From Haemophilus parainfluenzae (lineage in GTDB: Bacteria; Pseudomonadota; Gammaproteobacteria; Enterobacterales; Pasteurellaceae), in assembly GCF_014931415.1 (NCBI RefSeq), contig NZ_CP063121.1, forward strand, positions 372,001-436,000: a stretch of 64,000 bases of DNA, given 5' to 3'. The translations under genes and the position numbers were made by a program. Under the pieces are notes generated by a model. The model was given only the letters and a program-made list of their open reading frames with translations, searched no databases and had not been told where the DNA came from. This document shows, piece after piece, positions 43,932-52,762 of the stretch. Each line of letters starts with the position of its first letter. Position 1 is the first letter of the stretch.

Positions 43932-44864
43932 TTATAGTTTGTTATCTAACATTGCAATATGTCTTGTTGCGGCAATCCATGCGCCAACATAGCCCATAAT
44001 TAAGCAGCTTACTAATAAGAAGATTAGCTCGCCTACGCCTAACCCATTGAGATCAAAGGTAACCGCAAAAATATCCGTTACATACTTCACCGCTGACGTA
44101 AAGTAACCCACAATAAGACTACTAAACAATGCGGCGATCACACCCCCTAACACGGCATAAATCATACCAGTGTAAAGATAAGGACGAAGAATAAATTGAT
44201 CCGTTGCACCTAATAGCTTCATCACATCAATACTTGCTCGGCTACTATAAACATCAGAACGAATGCTATTTCCGATAACGAGGAATACAGCTATTGTCAT
44301 TAACACCGTGCAGAAAATTGCCACGTGTGCAAACAACCACGAAAGTGCGGTCAATTTTTCCATCCAATCGTTATCGAGACGAACTTCTTGTACGCCTTTA
44401 ATTTTATTTAAATTTGCGCGTAACTCAGCTCGTTTTTCTGATTCATTAAACGCTTTAGACGGTTTCACCATCACCACTGCCGGCAATGGGTTGTCATCTA
44501 AAATTTCTAACTCTTCACCAAAACCAGACCAACTTTTAAACTCTTTCAAACTGTCTTGGCGAGAAACATAATTTAACGATTCCACGCCTTCTTGCTGACG
44601 GATTTTTTCTACCACTAAGTTAGCATCTTCTTCACTTAAATTTTTGTGTAAATAGATTGTGAGTTCGCTTTCCGGATAAAATTGAGTCGTCGCTAAGTGT
44701 AAATTTTTCCATAACAAATAGCTCACCGTTGGAATCGTGAGAGATACGGCAATAACTAAAATTGTTAGCAATGTACCAAATTTACGTTTTACTAAATCGC
44801 TCAAAACAGAACGCAAAGTATAAGCAGTTTGCACGCCAAAAGAAGCATCAATACGTCTTGTCAT
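43932..44864 (-). CDS. ftsX: Cell division ABC-type permease FtsX
   Basis: Membrane partner of FtsE that transmits ATP hydrolysis to septal amidase activators. The 310-residue protein has an N-terminal helix (about 35-55), a periplasmic domain (about 60-165) and three C-terminal helices. It follows ftsE by 9 bp. Confidence 0.95.
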   Translation of the reverse strand: MTRRIDASFGVQTAYTLRSVLSDLVKRKFGTLLTILVIAVSLTIPTVSYLLWKNLHLATTQFYPESELTIYLHKNLSEEDANLVVEKIRQQEGVESLNYVSRQDSLKEFKSWSGFGEELEILDDNPLPAVVMVKPSKAFNESEKRAELRANLNKIKGVQEVRLDNDWMEKLTALSWLFAHVAIFCTVLMTIAVFLVIGNSIRSDVYSSRASIDVMKLLGATDQFILRPYLYTGMIYAVLGGVIAALFSSLIVGYFTSAVKYVTDIFAVTFDLNGLGVGELIFLLVSCLIMGYVGAWIAATRHIAMLDNKL

Positions 44865-44873
44865 TTTTTATCC

Positions 44874-45530
44874 TTAATAGCGTAAGTAGCCTTGTTCAAG
44901 TACAAGACATGGTTTTGGTTTTTGTTGAATTAAATTGATATCGTGTGTCGCAATTAACACCGTCATGCCTAAACGATTAAACTCTTCAAACAGATTAAAA
45001 ATCCCTAAAGAAAGTTCATCATCAAGGTTACCTGTAGGCTCATCCGCTAATAAAAGTTGCGGTTTATGTACGATTGCACGCGCGATATCCACACGTTGTT
45101 GCTCACCACCTGAGATTTGTGGCGGCATATAATTCGCTTTACTACGTAAGCCCACACGATCTAATGCAACCAATGCGCGTGTATGTGCTTCTTTCGGGTT
45201 CATGCCAGCAATAATCAATGGCAACGCCACATTTTCTGCTACGCTACGATCCGTTAATAGACGGTAATCTTGGTGAACCATGCCAATTTGGCGGCGTAAA
45301 AATGGGATTTCATATTTAGACAAACGCGTAATATCATGACCATTAAACCAAATATTACCGGCATTCGCCTTTTCCATTCCCATGATTAATTTAAGCAAGG
45401 TACTTTTACCCGCGCCAGAATGCCCAACAAGATAAGTCATACTTCCAACAGGAAGATGAAAATTCAAGCCTTGTAAGGCCGGCTGAGTCGCACCGTGATA
45501 AGCTTTAGAGACATTTGAAAATCGAATCAC
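44874..45530 (-). CDS. ftsE: Cell division ATP-binding protein FtsE
   Basis: ABC-type ATPase of the FtsEX complex. The 218-residue protein has Walker A GHSGAGKSTLLKL, signature SGGEQQRVDIARAI and Walker B LLLADEPTGNLD. Order ftsY-ftsE-ftsX is conserved. It works with FtsX at the septum and indirectly with NlpD/EnvC-type activators. Confidence 0.97.
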   Translation of the reverse strand: MIRFSNVSKAYHGATQPALQGLNFHLPVGSMTYLVGHSGAGKSTLLKLIMGMEKANAGNIWFNGHDITRLSKYEIPFLRRQIGMVHQDYRLLTDRSVAENVALPLIIAGMNPKEAHTRALVALDRVGLRSKANYMPPQISGGEQQRVDIARAIVHKPQLLLADEPTGNLDDELSLGIFNLFEEFNRLGMTVLIATHDINLIQQKPKPCLVLEQGYLRY

Positions 45531-45544
45531 TTTATTATTCCTTT

Positions 45545-47002
45545 TTATTCTTCATTTTCGTGAACAAATAATGCTTCAATAAATTCTTCTGCATTAAATT
45601 CGCGTAAATCTTCTATCTTTTCACCCACACCAATATAACGAATTGGTAAATTAAACTGATCTGCAATGGCGAAAATTACCCCACCTTTTGCTGTTCCATC
45701 TAATTTGGTTAATGTAATACCTGTTAACCCAACCGCCTCATTAAAGAGTTTAGCTTGGCTAATTGCATTCTGCCCTGTACCCGCATCTAAGGTAAGCATG
45801 ATTTCGTGCGGCGCGGTTTCATCGTATTTTCTCATGACACGAACAATCTTCTTCAATTCATCCATGAGATTATTTTTATTTTGTAAACGACCAGCCGTAT
45901 CCGCAATTAAAATATCAATATTACGTGCCGCGGCAGATTGCATCGCATCAAAAATTACAGACGCAGAATCTGAACCCGTACTTTGTGCCACAACCGGAAT
46001 ATTATTACGTTCTCCCCATACTTGAAGTTGTTCTACTGCAGCAGCACGGAAGGTATCCCCTGCCGCTAACATGACTGATTTTCCTTCATTTTGGAATTTG
46101 CGAGCCAATTTACCAATTGTGGTTGTTTTACCTACACCGTTTACGCCAACCATCAAAATAACATAAGGCTTTTTAGTCGTATCAATGACCAATGGTTTGG
46201 CAACCGGTTTTAGAATTTCTACCATTTCAACTTTAAGTTGTTGGTAAAGCAATTCCGCATCTTGTAACTGTTTACGACTTGCGTGCTCCGTTAAATTCTT
46301 AATGATTTTATTCGTTGTTGGCACACCAATATCGGCAATTAAAAGCTGCTCTTCCAACTCTTCAAATAAATCATCGTCAATCTTTTTACCTAAAAAGAAC
46401 GCTCGGAAACCTGCACCAATATTTTGTTTAGTTTTGAGTAAGTCTTTGACTAAACGACTAAAAAAGCCACCTTCACTTGGTTTTTCTTGCGTTTCGGTAT
46501 TAATATCTGAACGGAATTCATCTTTAACATCTTCAACAATTTCAGGCTCAATCTCAGCATCAACCACAGGAAGATCTTCAACGACATTATCTTGCTCAAT
46601 AATGCTTTCTGTTGGCTCTTCCTCAGAAAGTGCGGTAGAAACTCCTTCTGTTTTTTCTGTCTCTTCAGCCGTTGCCTCAATCACCGGTGTATCTAAAACT
46701 GGCTCAATATTGACCGCACTTTCAGGTGAAATCACTTCTTCTACAACAGGTTCAATATGCTCAACAATGGTATTCTCAGCTTTATCCTCTTGCAGCTGTT
46801 CCGCTAACTCCTGTAATTCTTCCTGTTCAACTTGTTCTAATTGAACGTTCTCGCTATTGTGAACAATCTCTTCCGTAGGCGAAACATCGGCAGATTCAAC
46901 AGATGACTCTTCAATAGTTGGCTCAATTTTTTGTTCTTCTTGCTTTTTATTGCGACCAAAAAGAGAGGCCCAAAACCCGCCTTTTTTCTTTTCTTCTGAC
47001 AT
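45545..47002 (-). CDS. ftsY: Signal recognition particle receptor FtsY
   Basis: GTPase receptor that docks ribosome-SRP complexes to the membrane. The start at 47002 gives MSEEKKKGGFWASLFGRNKK; an upstream in-frame ATG seven codons earlier is less likely. Residues about 15-190 form a long, Glu/Val-rich acidic A domain, then the NG domain with GVNGVGKTTTIGKLA, DTAGRLQNK and TKLDGTAKGG. Length 485 residues. First gene of ftsYEX, divergent from rsmD as in E. coli. Confidence 0.97.
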   Translation of the reverse strand: MSEEKKKGGFWASLFGRNKKQEEQKIEPTIEESSVESADVSPTEEIVHNSENVQLEQVEQEELQELAEQLQEDKAENTIVEHIEPVVEEVISPESAVNIEPVLDTPVIEATAEETEKTEGVSTALSEEEPTESIIEQDNVVEDLPVVDAEIEPEIVEDVKDEFRSDINTETQEKPSEGGFFSRLVKDLLKTKQNIGAGFRAFFLGKKIDDDLFEELEEQLLIADIGVPTTNKIIKNLTEHASRKQLQDAELLYQQLKVEMVEILKPVAKPLVIDTTKKPYVILMVGVNGVGKTTTIGKLARKFQNEGKSVMLAAGDTFRAAAVEQLQVWGERNNIPVVAQSTGSDSASVIFDAMQSAAARNIDILIADTAGRLQNKNNLMDELKKIVRVMRKYDETAPHEIMLTLDAGTGQNAISQAKLFNEAVGLTGITLTKLDGTAKGGVIFAIADQFNLPIRYIGVGEKIEDLREFNAEEFIEALFVHENEE

Positions 47003-47100
47003 AAATTCTTCTCTTAAACACAAATCTTTAAAAAATACTGCCTATTCTAGCAAAAAATCGTCTAAACTAAGCACAATTTTCACTAAAAATCTGTTTCTTT

Positions 47101-47685
47101 ATGAAAAAAATGCAAGTTCAAAATGCTAAAGGCGAAGTTCGAATCATCGCGGGTCTTTGGCGTGGACGAAAATTACCGGTTTTAAATGCGGAAGGTTTGC
47201 GCCCTACCGGTGATCGCGTGAAAGAAACCTTATTCAACTGGTTGATGCCTTACATTGTGGATAGTCATTGTCTTGATTGCTTTGCGGGTAGTGGCTCACT
47301 TGGCTTTGAGGCTCTTTCTCGTCAAGCGAAACAGGTGACGTTTTTAGAGTTGGATAAAACCGTGGCGAATCAATTAAAGAAAAATTTGCAAACGCTAAAA
47401 ACGACAGCTGAACAAGCCCAAGTGATTAATCAAAATAGCTTGGAATTTTTAAAACAAGCACAAAATCAGCCGCACTTTGATGTGGTATTCTTGGATCCAC
47501 CTTTTCATTTTGGTTTAGCTGAACAAGCAATAGCTCTCTTAGAGGAAAAGAATTGGCTGTTGCCTCATGCGTTGATTTATGTGGAAACAGAAAAAGACAA
47601 ACCGCTAAGCGTGCCTGAAAATTGGCAATTACTAAAAGAAAAAACCACAGGTATGGTGAGTTACCGCCTGTATCAAAAAGATTAG
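47101..47685 (+). CDS. rsmD: 16S rRNA (guanine(966)-N2)-methyltransferase RsmD
   Basis: SAM-dependent enzyme modifying G966 of assembled 30S subunits. The 194-residue protein has RIIAGLWRGRKLPV, LRPTGDRVKETLFNWL, SAM motif DCFAGSGSLGFEAL and catalytic DPPF in VVFLDPPFHFG. Divergent from ftsY. Confidence 0.96.
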   Translation: MKKMQVQNAKGEVRIIAGLWRGRKLPVLNAEGLRPTGDRVKETLFNWLMPYIVDSHCLDCFAGSGSLGFEALSRQAKQVTFLELDKTVANQLKKNLQTLKTTAEQAQVINQNSLEFLKQAQNQPHFDVVFLDPPFHFGLAEQAIALLEEKNWLLPHALIYVETEKDKPLSVPENWQLLKEKTTGMVSYRLYQKD

Positions 47686-48171
<486 letters not shown>

Positions 48172-48185
48172 AAAACCAGTAAAAT

Positions 48186-48226
48186 AGCTGCTTATTTTCT
48201 AAACAAAAATAAGCAGCTTTCTTTTT
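48186..48226 (+). terminator. Terminator after trmL
   Basis: AGCTGCTTATTTT and AAAATAAGCAGCT arms (13 bp) followed by TTCTTTTT. Confidence 0.78.
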
Positions 48227-48233
48227 GCATTTA

Positions 48234-48255
48234 ATTTGTGATCTCGATCACATAT
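48234..48255. promoter_or_regulatory. CRP-binding site in the trmL-glpR interval
   Basis: TGTGATCTCGATCACA (48237-48252) is a perfect TGTGA-N6-TCACA palindrome. A plus-strand TATAAA at 48293-48298 would put the site near -60.5, a class I activating position. Confidence 0.62.
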
Positions 48256-48292
48256 TTATAATTTTAAGATTTCCTTTTTACCAAAACAGCAG

Positions 48293-48560
48293 TATAAATA
48301 AATTACATTTAGAGAGGGATCTCGATGTACCCACTTGATCTATCAAGCTCTAGTCTTTCTTGACTCTTCAAGCAAACCTTCCCCGTTGTCCTAAATAAAG
48401 AATTGGCAGTCGAATGATTTGCCCTCCATTTGTATCCCTAAAATTTAACAACTATTGCAGCAAAATTAGTTTCATCTCACATCAATAAGGAGGTTGGGTG
48501 AATGAAGTTAATTTTGAATTGGTCGAAACAGCAGTGGCTAGGCATGGATGCTTACCAAAA
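48293..48560 (+). other. Candidate CRP-driven leader or small transcript without a long ORF
   Basis: After the CRP site and a -10-like TATAAA comes GAGAGGGATCTCG, a tiny hairpin with a ribosome-binding site in its loop, then a 12-codon ORF at 48325-48363 (MYPLDLSSSSLS, five Ser). At 48502-48669 an ORF of 55 codons starts 8 bases after a perfect AAGGAGG but runs into the antisense of glpR. No gene follows on this strand. This may be an attenuator or leader whose structural gene was lost, or a small RNA; I cannot tell which. Confidence 0.35.
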
Positions 48561-48586
48561 AAGTGCGGTCAATTTTGGCCGCACTT
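48561..48586 (-). terminator. Uptake-sequence terminator of glpR
   Basis: AAGTGCGG and CCGCACTT arms around 10 bases; on the minus strand it is followed by a six-T run, 10 bp after the glpR stop. Confidence 0.68.
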
Positions 48587-48595
48587 CCTATTCTA

Positions 48596-49351
48596 TCATT
48601 TGCAAATCACTAGCTTTGTGTTGCTATTTTCTAAATAATCCGCAATTTGTTTTGGCACATCATCAGTGAAAAGATAATCTACATCTTTAAGTTCCCCTAA
48701 TCGCACAATCGCTTGTCGAGAGAATTTCGAATGGTCGGTCGCTAATAACGTTTGGCGAGAGCTTTCTATAATGGCTCGTTTAACTTGGACTTCATGGTAA
48801 TCATAGTCCAACAATGAACCATCAAGGTCTATTGCACTAATGCCCAGAATTCCAAAGTCTAAACGGAATTGCGAAATAAAATTAACCGTTGCCTCACCAA
48901 TGATTCCACCATCCTTACGTAAGGAGCCACCTGCCATCGTAATATCAAAAGTTTCATTTTGGCGTAATAAATGAGCTGCATTGATATTATTTGTCACAAT
49001 GCGTAACCGTTCATGGTTTAACAAGGCACTAGCTACCGCTTCAGGCGTGGTACCAATATCAATAAATAAAGATGCACCGTTTGGAATACGTTTTGCCACT
49101 TCACGAGCAATGGCGCTTTTTTGAGAAGGGAAAAATTGTTTACGTTCAATGTAATCAGAGTTTTCTGCGGTAGAAGAAGGAGCGGCACCACCATGATGAC
49201 GACGAATTAAATCTTGTTCTGCAAGGATATTCAGATCGCGTCGAATAGTCTGAGGGCTAACTTCCAGTTCGATAACCAGTTCTTCTGTACTGGCATACCC
49301 TTTTAGCTTCACAAGCTCAATTATTTTCTGATGGCGTAATGATTGTTTCAT
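48596..49351 (-). CDS. glpR: DeoR-family regulator, probably GlpR
   Basis: Sugar-phosphate-responsive repressor. The 251-residue protein has the DeoR N-terminal helix-turn-helix (STEELVIELEVSPQTIRRDL, then RRHHGGA) and the C-terminal phosphosugar-binding DeoRC domain (GTTPEAVASALL, then VTNNINAA). Its position directly after the rhomboid gene glpG, as in E. coli glpEGR, supports GlpR, the glycerol-3-phosphate repressor. glpE is not present here. Confidence 0.85.
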   Translation of the reverse strand: MKQSLRHQKIIELVKLKGYASTEELVIELEVSPQTIRRDLNILAEQDLIRRHHGGAAPSSTAENSDYIERKQFFPSQKSAIAREVAKRIPNGASLFIDIGTTPEAVASALLNHERLRIVTNNINAAHLLRQNETFDITMAGGSLRKDGGIIGEATVNFISQFRLDFGILGISAIDLDGSLLDYDYHEVQVKRAIIESSRQTLLATDHSKFSRQAIVRLGELKDVDYLFTDDVPKQIADYLENSNTKLVICK

Positions 49352-49372
49352 ATAAATGCCTATAAATTTGAA

Positions 49373-49999
49373 TTAGCTAAACGATTTAGCTTTAATTTTA
49401 CTCTGCAAAAATCCCCAAACCAATCCTAAGATAAAGCCTGAAATGTGGGCAGCATTCCCTATATTAATACCAAAAAGCGGACTAATAAAGCCAAATACAA
49501 GCCCTACCAGTAACATTGTAAAAAAGCCTTCTGGCAAGTCAAAACTATGCGGGTGCAATTTGTCCACCACCAACACATAACCTAACACGGCATAAACCAC
49601 ACCAGATAGCCCGAAAAAGGCGGGACCAGTAAAATAATTCTGTACCGCGCCACTCACTGCTGCAGAGACTAAAACTAATAATAAAAAATGGAGAGAACCA
49701 AATCGGCGTTCAATCGCGCCACCGAATAACCAAAACCACGAAAGGTTAAATAAAATATGCGGTACCGATAAATGAACAATAGCATGAGTGAAATAGCGCC
49801 ATACTTCCTGATCTTCCCAAGAATAAGCTGGATAATGGAATAAATCCATAATTGGCTCTTCAAATCCGATATTCTGCAAGAGATAAATCACCGTACAAAG
49901 TGCGGTCAAAATAAACGTAATTTTTTTCTTTCTTAATAGACGTTTCACCAATTTTCTCTCTTGAATACCATCTGTTTCGCTACCAAATAAAGGCTGCAT
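49373..49999 (-). CDS. glpG: Rhomboid intramembrane serine protease GlpG
   Basis: Six-helix intramembrane protease. The 208-residue protein has the catalytic Ser132 in FFGLSGVVYA and His185 in GNAAHISG, with HILFNLSWFWLFGG as the family HxxxN segment. Its start (MQPLFGSE) adds an about 25-residue cytoplasmic extension compared with the minimal core. Upstream of glpR on the same strand. Confidence 0.93.
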   Translation of the reverse strand: MQPLFGSETDGIQERKLVKRLLRKKKITFILTALCTVIYLLQNIGFEEPIMDLFHYPAYSWEDQEVWRYFTHAIVHLSVPHILFNLSWFWLFGGAIERRFGSLHFLLLVLVSAAVSGAVQNYFTGPAFFGLSGVVYAVLGYVLVVDKLHPHSFDLPEGFFTMLLVGLVFGFISPLFGINIGNAAHISGFILGLVWGFLQSKIKAKSFS

Positions 50000-50048
50000 T
50001 TGCTATATTCCTTTTTCATTTAATTTTGTTCATCATATAAGGTTCATT

Positions 50049-50366
50049 ATGAAAAAACAAACTATGCCGACAGGATTTAGTGGCTTCGCTTGGGGACTTG
50101 CGGCATTTTGTTTACCCATTTTACTGTGGCCTATGGCCTCTCTGCTTTCTACTGCTTTTGTGAAAAACCCTACACTGAGCGATTTTCAGATCGATCTTTT
50201 CTCGATTATCTTTTGGGTTTACCCTTTTGTTTTGGTTTTGATTGCCCGTTTACTTTATAAGTTACATCAGCATAAACCAAAACTCGCCGTAAAATTATTG
50301 CTACTAAGTGCGATCATTTTTTATGTCGTTTTAATCTCAGTTTGCTACATTGGTTTTAACACTTAA
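50049..50366 (+). CDS. Small unknown membrane protein (possibly DUF5389)
   Basis: A 105-residue protein with three hydrophobic segments (about 12-35, 48-65, 80-102). I associate this size and pattern with DUF5389 of Pasteurellaceae, from memory only. It has a weak AAGG upstream and is divergent from glpG. Its terminator lies in the first copy of the 59-bp repeat. Confidence 0.6.
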   Translation: MKKQTMPTGFSGFAWGLAAFCLPILLWPMASLLSTAFVKNPTLSDFQIDLFSIIFWVYPFVLVLIARLLYKLHQHKPKLAVKLLLLSAIIFYVVLISVCYIGFNT

Positions 50367-50387
50367 GAACATAACAAGACAATAGAC

Positions 50388-50446
50388 AACAAAAAAGGGA
50401 GCTTTCGCTCCCTTTTACATTATGTTCCTAATAATCAAAAATATAA
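50388..50446. repeat. 59-bp direct repeat, copy A (contains a terminator)
   Basis: Matches 56932-56990 with a single mismatch (T at 50432, C at 56976), same orientation. It contains the hairpin AAAGGGAGC-TTTC-GCTCCCTTT (about 50393-50416), an intrinsic terminator in both directions. The repeats bracket the 6.5-kb cassette. Confidence 0.9.
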
Positions 50447-50575
50447 CTTAAAAACCCTGTAGATTTTAACTACACTTAACCGCCATAATCCCTTCCAGAT
50501 ATCATCAATAAATCATCTTTTAGTATAAATTAAACCAATCACATTTTATTACACTAACAGAAGATAAAAATATTT

Positions 50576-50591
50576 TGTGACAGCTATCACA
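50576..50591. promoter_or_regulatory. CRP-binding site of the cassette promoter
   Basis: TGTGACAGCTATCACA is a perfect TGTGA-N6-TCACA palindrome centred at 50583.5, close to -61.5 from the predicted start at 50645. Confidence 0.68.
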
Positions 50592-50608
50592 AAACAAACA
50601 TTCTTAGT

Positions 50609-50664
50609 TTGAAACGTTTCAATAAAAAGATCAATAATTAACCTGAAATATTAATACGTTTCAA
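50609..50664 (+). promoter_or_regulatory. Cassette promoter with two LacI-type operators
   Basis: TTGAAACGTTTCAA (50609-50622) is a perfect palindrome of the LacI-family type with central CG. TTAATACGTTTCAA (50651-50664) is a second copy with two changes; the centres are 42 bp apart, about four helical turns. The first overlaps a TTGAAA -35 (50609-50614) that is 18 bp from AATAAT (50633-50638); the second lies just past the predicted start. Arrangement suits repression by the LacI-type protein encoded in the cassette plus CRP activation. Confidence 0.68.
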
Positions 50665-50679
50665 AATAGGAGACCTGCA

Positions 50680-51501
50680 ATGAAACTACACTTTCTTGGT
50701 ACCGGTGCCTCAGAAGGCATTCCAAACCCTTATTGTAAATGTGAGTTATGCGAACAAGTTAGGAAAACAGGAGGACGTGATGTAAGAACTCGTTCTTCTG
50801 CAATTATTGATGATGAAATTCAAATCGATATTTCTCCTGAATTTTTTCATCAAGCCAATGTAAATCATATTGATGTAACAAAAATTAAAGATTTACTCAT
50901 CACTCATACTCATCCTGATCATTTTAATGTAGGAGAACTACATAATCGTGTAAGAAATTTTGCATTCAATGTTGAACATCCTATGTACATATACGGTAGC
51001 GATAAAGCAATTAACGGCTGTTTAAATGGCATTGTTGATCTGACTCCAGATCGTTTTAATCTTTCTATTCTTATTCCATTTGTCACCATTACTACTAGCA
51101 GCGGTGCAAAAATTACTCCACTTATCGCTAATCATGAAAAATGGGAAATGTGCTATATCTATTTTATTGAGAAAAATGGCAAAACACTGCTATACGGACA
51201 TGACTCTGGCTATTATGGAGATTTAACATGGAACTGGTTAGAAAATAAAAAAATCGATTTAATCGTATTGGAGTGTACATATGGCTATCGTCAAAATGAC
51301 AAAACCAATAATCATATGAGTATTGAAACCGTAATCAATATGAAACAAAAATTCAAGGAGAACAATAATTTATCACAACAAACACAAATTCTAACATCTC
51401 ATCATTCTCATAGTTGCGGGTTTGATTATCAAAGTTTGGTAGAAATTTTTAAACCTCACCAAATTGAAGTCGCCTATGATGGATTAATTAAAAATATTTA
51501 A
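50680..51501 (+). CDS. Metallo-beta-lactamase-fold hydrolase, PhnP-like
   Basis: A 273-residue MBL-fold protein starting MKLHFLGTGASEGIPNPYCK. The metal site HTHPDH (His76, His78, Asp80, His81) is intact, and a CxCxxC knuckle (Cys19, 21, 24) after the first strand, as in PhnP-type phosphodiesterases, may bind structural zinc. PhnP cleaves cyclic ribosyl phosphates; the substrate here is unknown, but a phosphodiester or cyclic phosphate is plausible. First gene of the cassette, 16 bp before the transporter gene. Confidence 0.85.
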   Translation: MKLHFLGTGASEGIPNPYCKCELCEQVRKTGGRDVRTRSSAIIDDEIQIDISPEFFHQANVNHIDVTKIKDLLITHTHPDHFNVGELHNRVRNFAFNVEHPMYIYGSDKAINGCLNGIVDLTPDRFNLSILIPFVTITTSSGAKITPLIANHEKWEMCYIYFIEKNGKTLLYGHDSGYYGDLTWNWLENKKIDLIVLECTYGYRQNDKTNNHMSIETVINMKQKFKENNNLSQQTQILTSHHSHSCGFDYQSLVEIFKPHQIEVAYDGLIKNI

Positions 51502-51517
51502 ATTAGGAGAACGGATC

Positions 51518-52720
51518 ATGTTTAAAATTCCCCGTCTTTTCGTGATGATGTTTATGCAATATTTTGTGCAAGGTGCTTGGAATATGACTATCGGAGCTGT
51601 ACTTGCTACCTACAATATGAAAGAAAGTATTGGAACAACTTATTCTTTACTGGGACTCGCAACAATTATTTCGCCATTATTTATTGGTATGATTGCCGAT
51701 CGCTTCTTTGCTTCACAAAAAGTAATTTCAATTTTACACATCTTAAATGGCTTAGTTATGTTGCTACTACCTACTTATATTTTAGAAGGTAATGTCACAG
51801 CATTTTTATTCATTATTTTCATTGTTGGTTTGCTATACTATCCAACCACAGCACTCTCCAATAGCATTGCCTTTCACCATATTTCAGAACAAAAACTGTT
51901 CCCATATATCCGAGTATTCGGCAATATCGGTTTTATTGTAATTGGCCTCATCATGGGTTATTACAAGATTTTTGATAATGTGATTGTCTTTAAAGTAGCT
52001 GCAATTTCAGCAATTATTTGCGGACTATATTGCCTTACATTACCAAACACACCACCAACAGCTAAAGGTTCAAAATTAGATCTTCGTACTATTTTCTGCT
52101 TAGATGCTCTGTCTCTCTTTAAAGATCGCTATTTTACAATCTTTATGTTGGCAACATTTGTTCTCATGATTACCAAAACAGCTTATAGTGCCTATATTCC
52201 AGTCTATTTAAAAGTTTTGGATATGAACTCAGCTAATATGATGCAAATTGCTGTAGGTGCAGAAGTTCTATTTATGGTCTTACTAGTTAGCATGCTGAAA
52301 AAATTTGGTTTTAAAGTAGTAATCATGCTAGGTATTATCGGATGGGTTATCCGAATGTTTATTTTCTCTCATGCTGCTACTTCTGATGATTATTTCACAT
52401 ATATTCTTATTGGCTTATTATTACAAGGAGTTTGCTGGGACTTCTTCTTTACTGCAGGCGATGTATATGTGAATTCTAAAGCCCATGAAAGCATTAAAGC
52501 CCAAGCACAGGGGTTACGTTTTATAGTCTCTAATGGATTTGGTGTATTTATGGCATCCTCTGTTATCGGGGCAATTAATAATCATGTTGTCACCGAAAAA
52601 AGCATGCCACTTGCAGCCCCACAATGGTCTGAATTCTGGTTATACCCTGCCGTTGTCGCCTTAATTGTTGGAATTTTATTCTGGATCTTCTTTAAAGATA
52701 CAGAAGAATTTAAAAAATAA
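51518..52720 (+). CDS. MFS transporter of the nucleoside:H+ symporter type
   Basis: A 400-residue protein with twelve hydrophobic helices, resembling NupG/XapB-type symporters: MQYFVQGAWNMTIGAVLATY, GLATIISPLFIGMIADRFF and LYYPTTALSNSIAFHHI. The family moves nucleosides or related compounds with protons. Directly after the hydrolase gene and expected to supply its substrate. A hairpin terminator follows. Confidence 0.83.
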   Translation: MFKIPRLFVMMFMQYFVQGAWNMTIGAVLATYNMKESIGTTYSLLGLATIISPLFIGMIADRFFASQKVISILHILNGLVMLLLPTYILEGNVTAFLFIIFIVGLLYYPTTALSNSIAFHHISEQKLFPYIRVFGNIGFIVIGLIMGYYKIFDNVIVFKVAAISAIICGLYCLTLPNTPPTAKGSKLDLRTIFCLDALSLFKDRYFTIFMLATFVLMITKTAYSAYIPVYLKVLDMNSANMMQIAVGAEVLFMVLLVSMLKKFGFKVVIMLGIIGWVIRMFIFSHAATSDDYFTYILIGLLLQGVCWDFFFTAGDVYVNSKAHESIKAQAQGLRFIVSNGFGVFMASSVIGAINNHVVTEKSMPLAAPQWSEFWLYPAVVALIVGILFWIFFKDTEEFKK

Positions 52721-52729
52721 TAAAATGAT

Positions 52730-52753
52730 AGGGTGCAACTTTGCACCCTTTTA
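52730..52753 (+). terminator. Hairpin terminator or attenuator inside the cassette operon
   Basis: GGGTGCAA and TTGCACCC arms with a 2-base loop, followed by TTTT. It lies between the transporter and the mgtC-like gene and overlaps the leader of the latter, so it may lower downstream expression. Confidence 0.65.
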
Positions 52754-52762
52754 GGAAAAGTT

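Noticed and set aside
48502..48669. Resemblance of the 55-codon ORF to a TnaC-type leader peptide (Trp and Asp four residues apart)
   Set aside because: The essential final Pro is missing, the ORF is too long and no tna gene follows, so the similarity is probably chance.
52733..52762. Earlier GTG start for the MgtC-like protein
   Set aside because: The codon lies in the arm of the terminator hairpin and no ribosome-binding site precedes it; the ATG at 52763 has AGGAAAAG.
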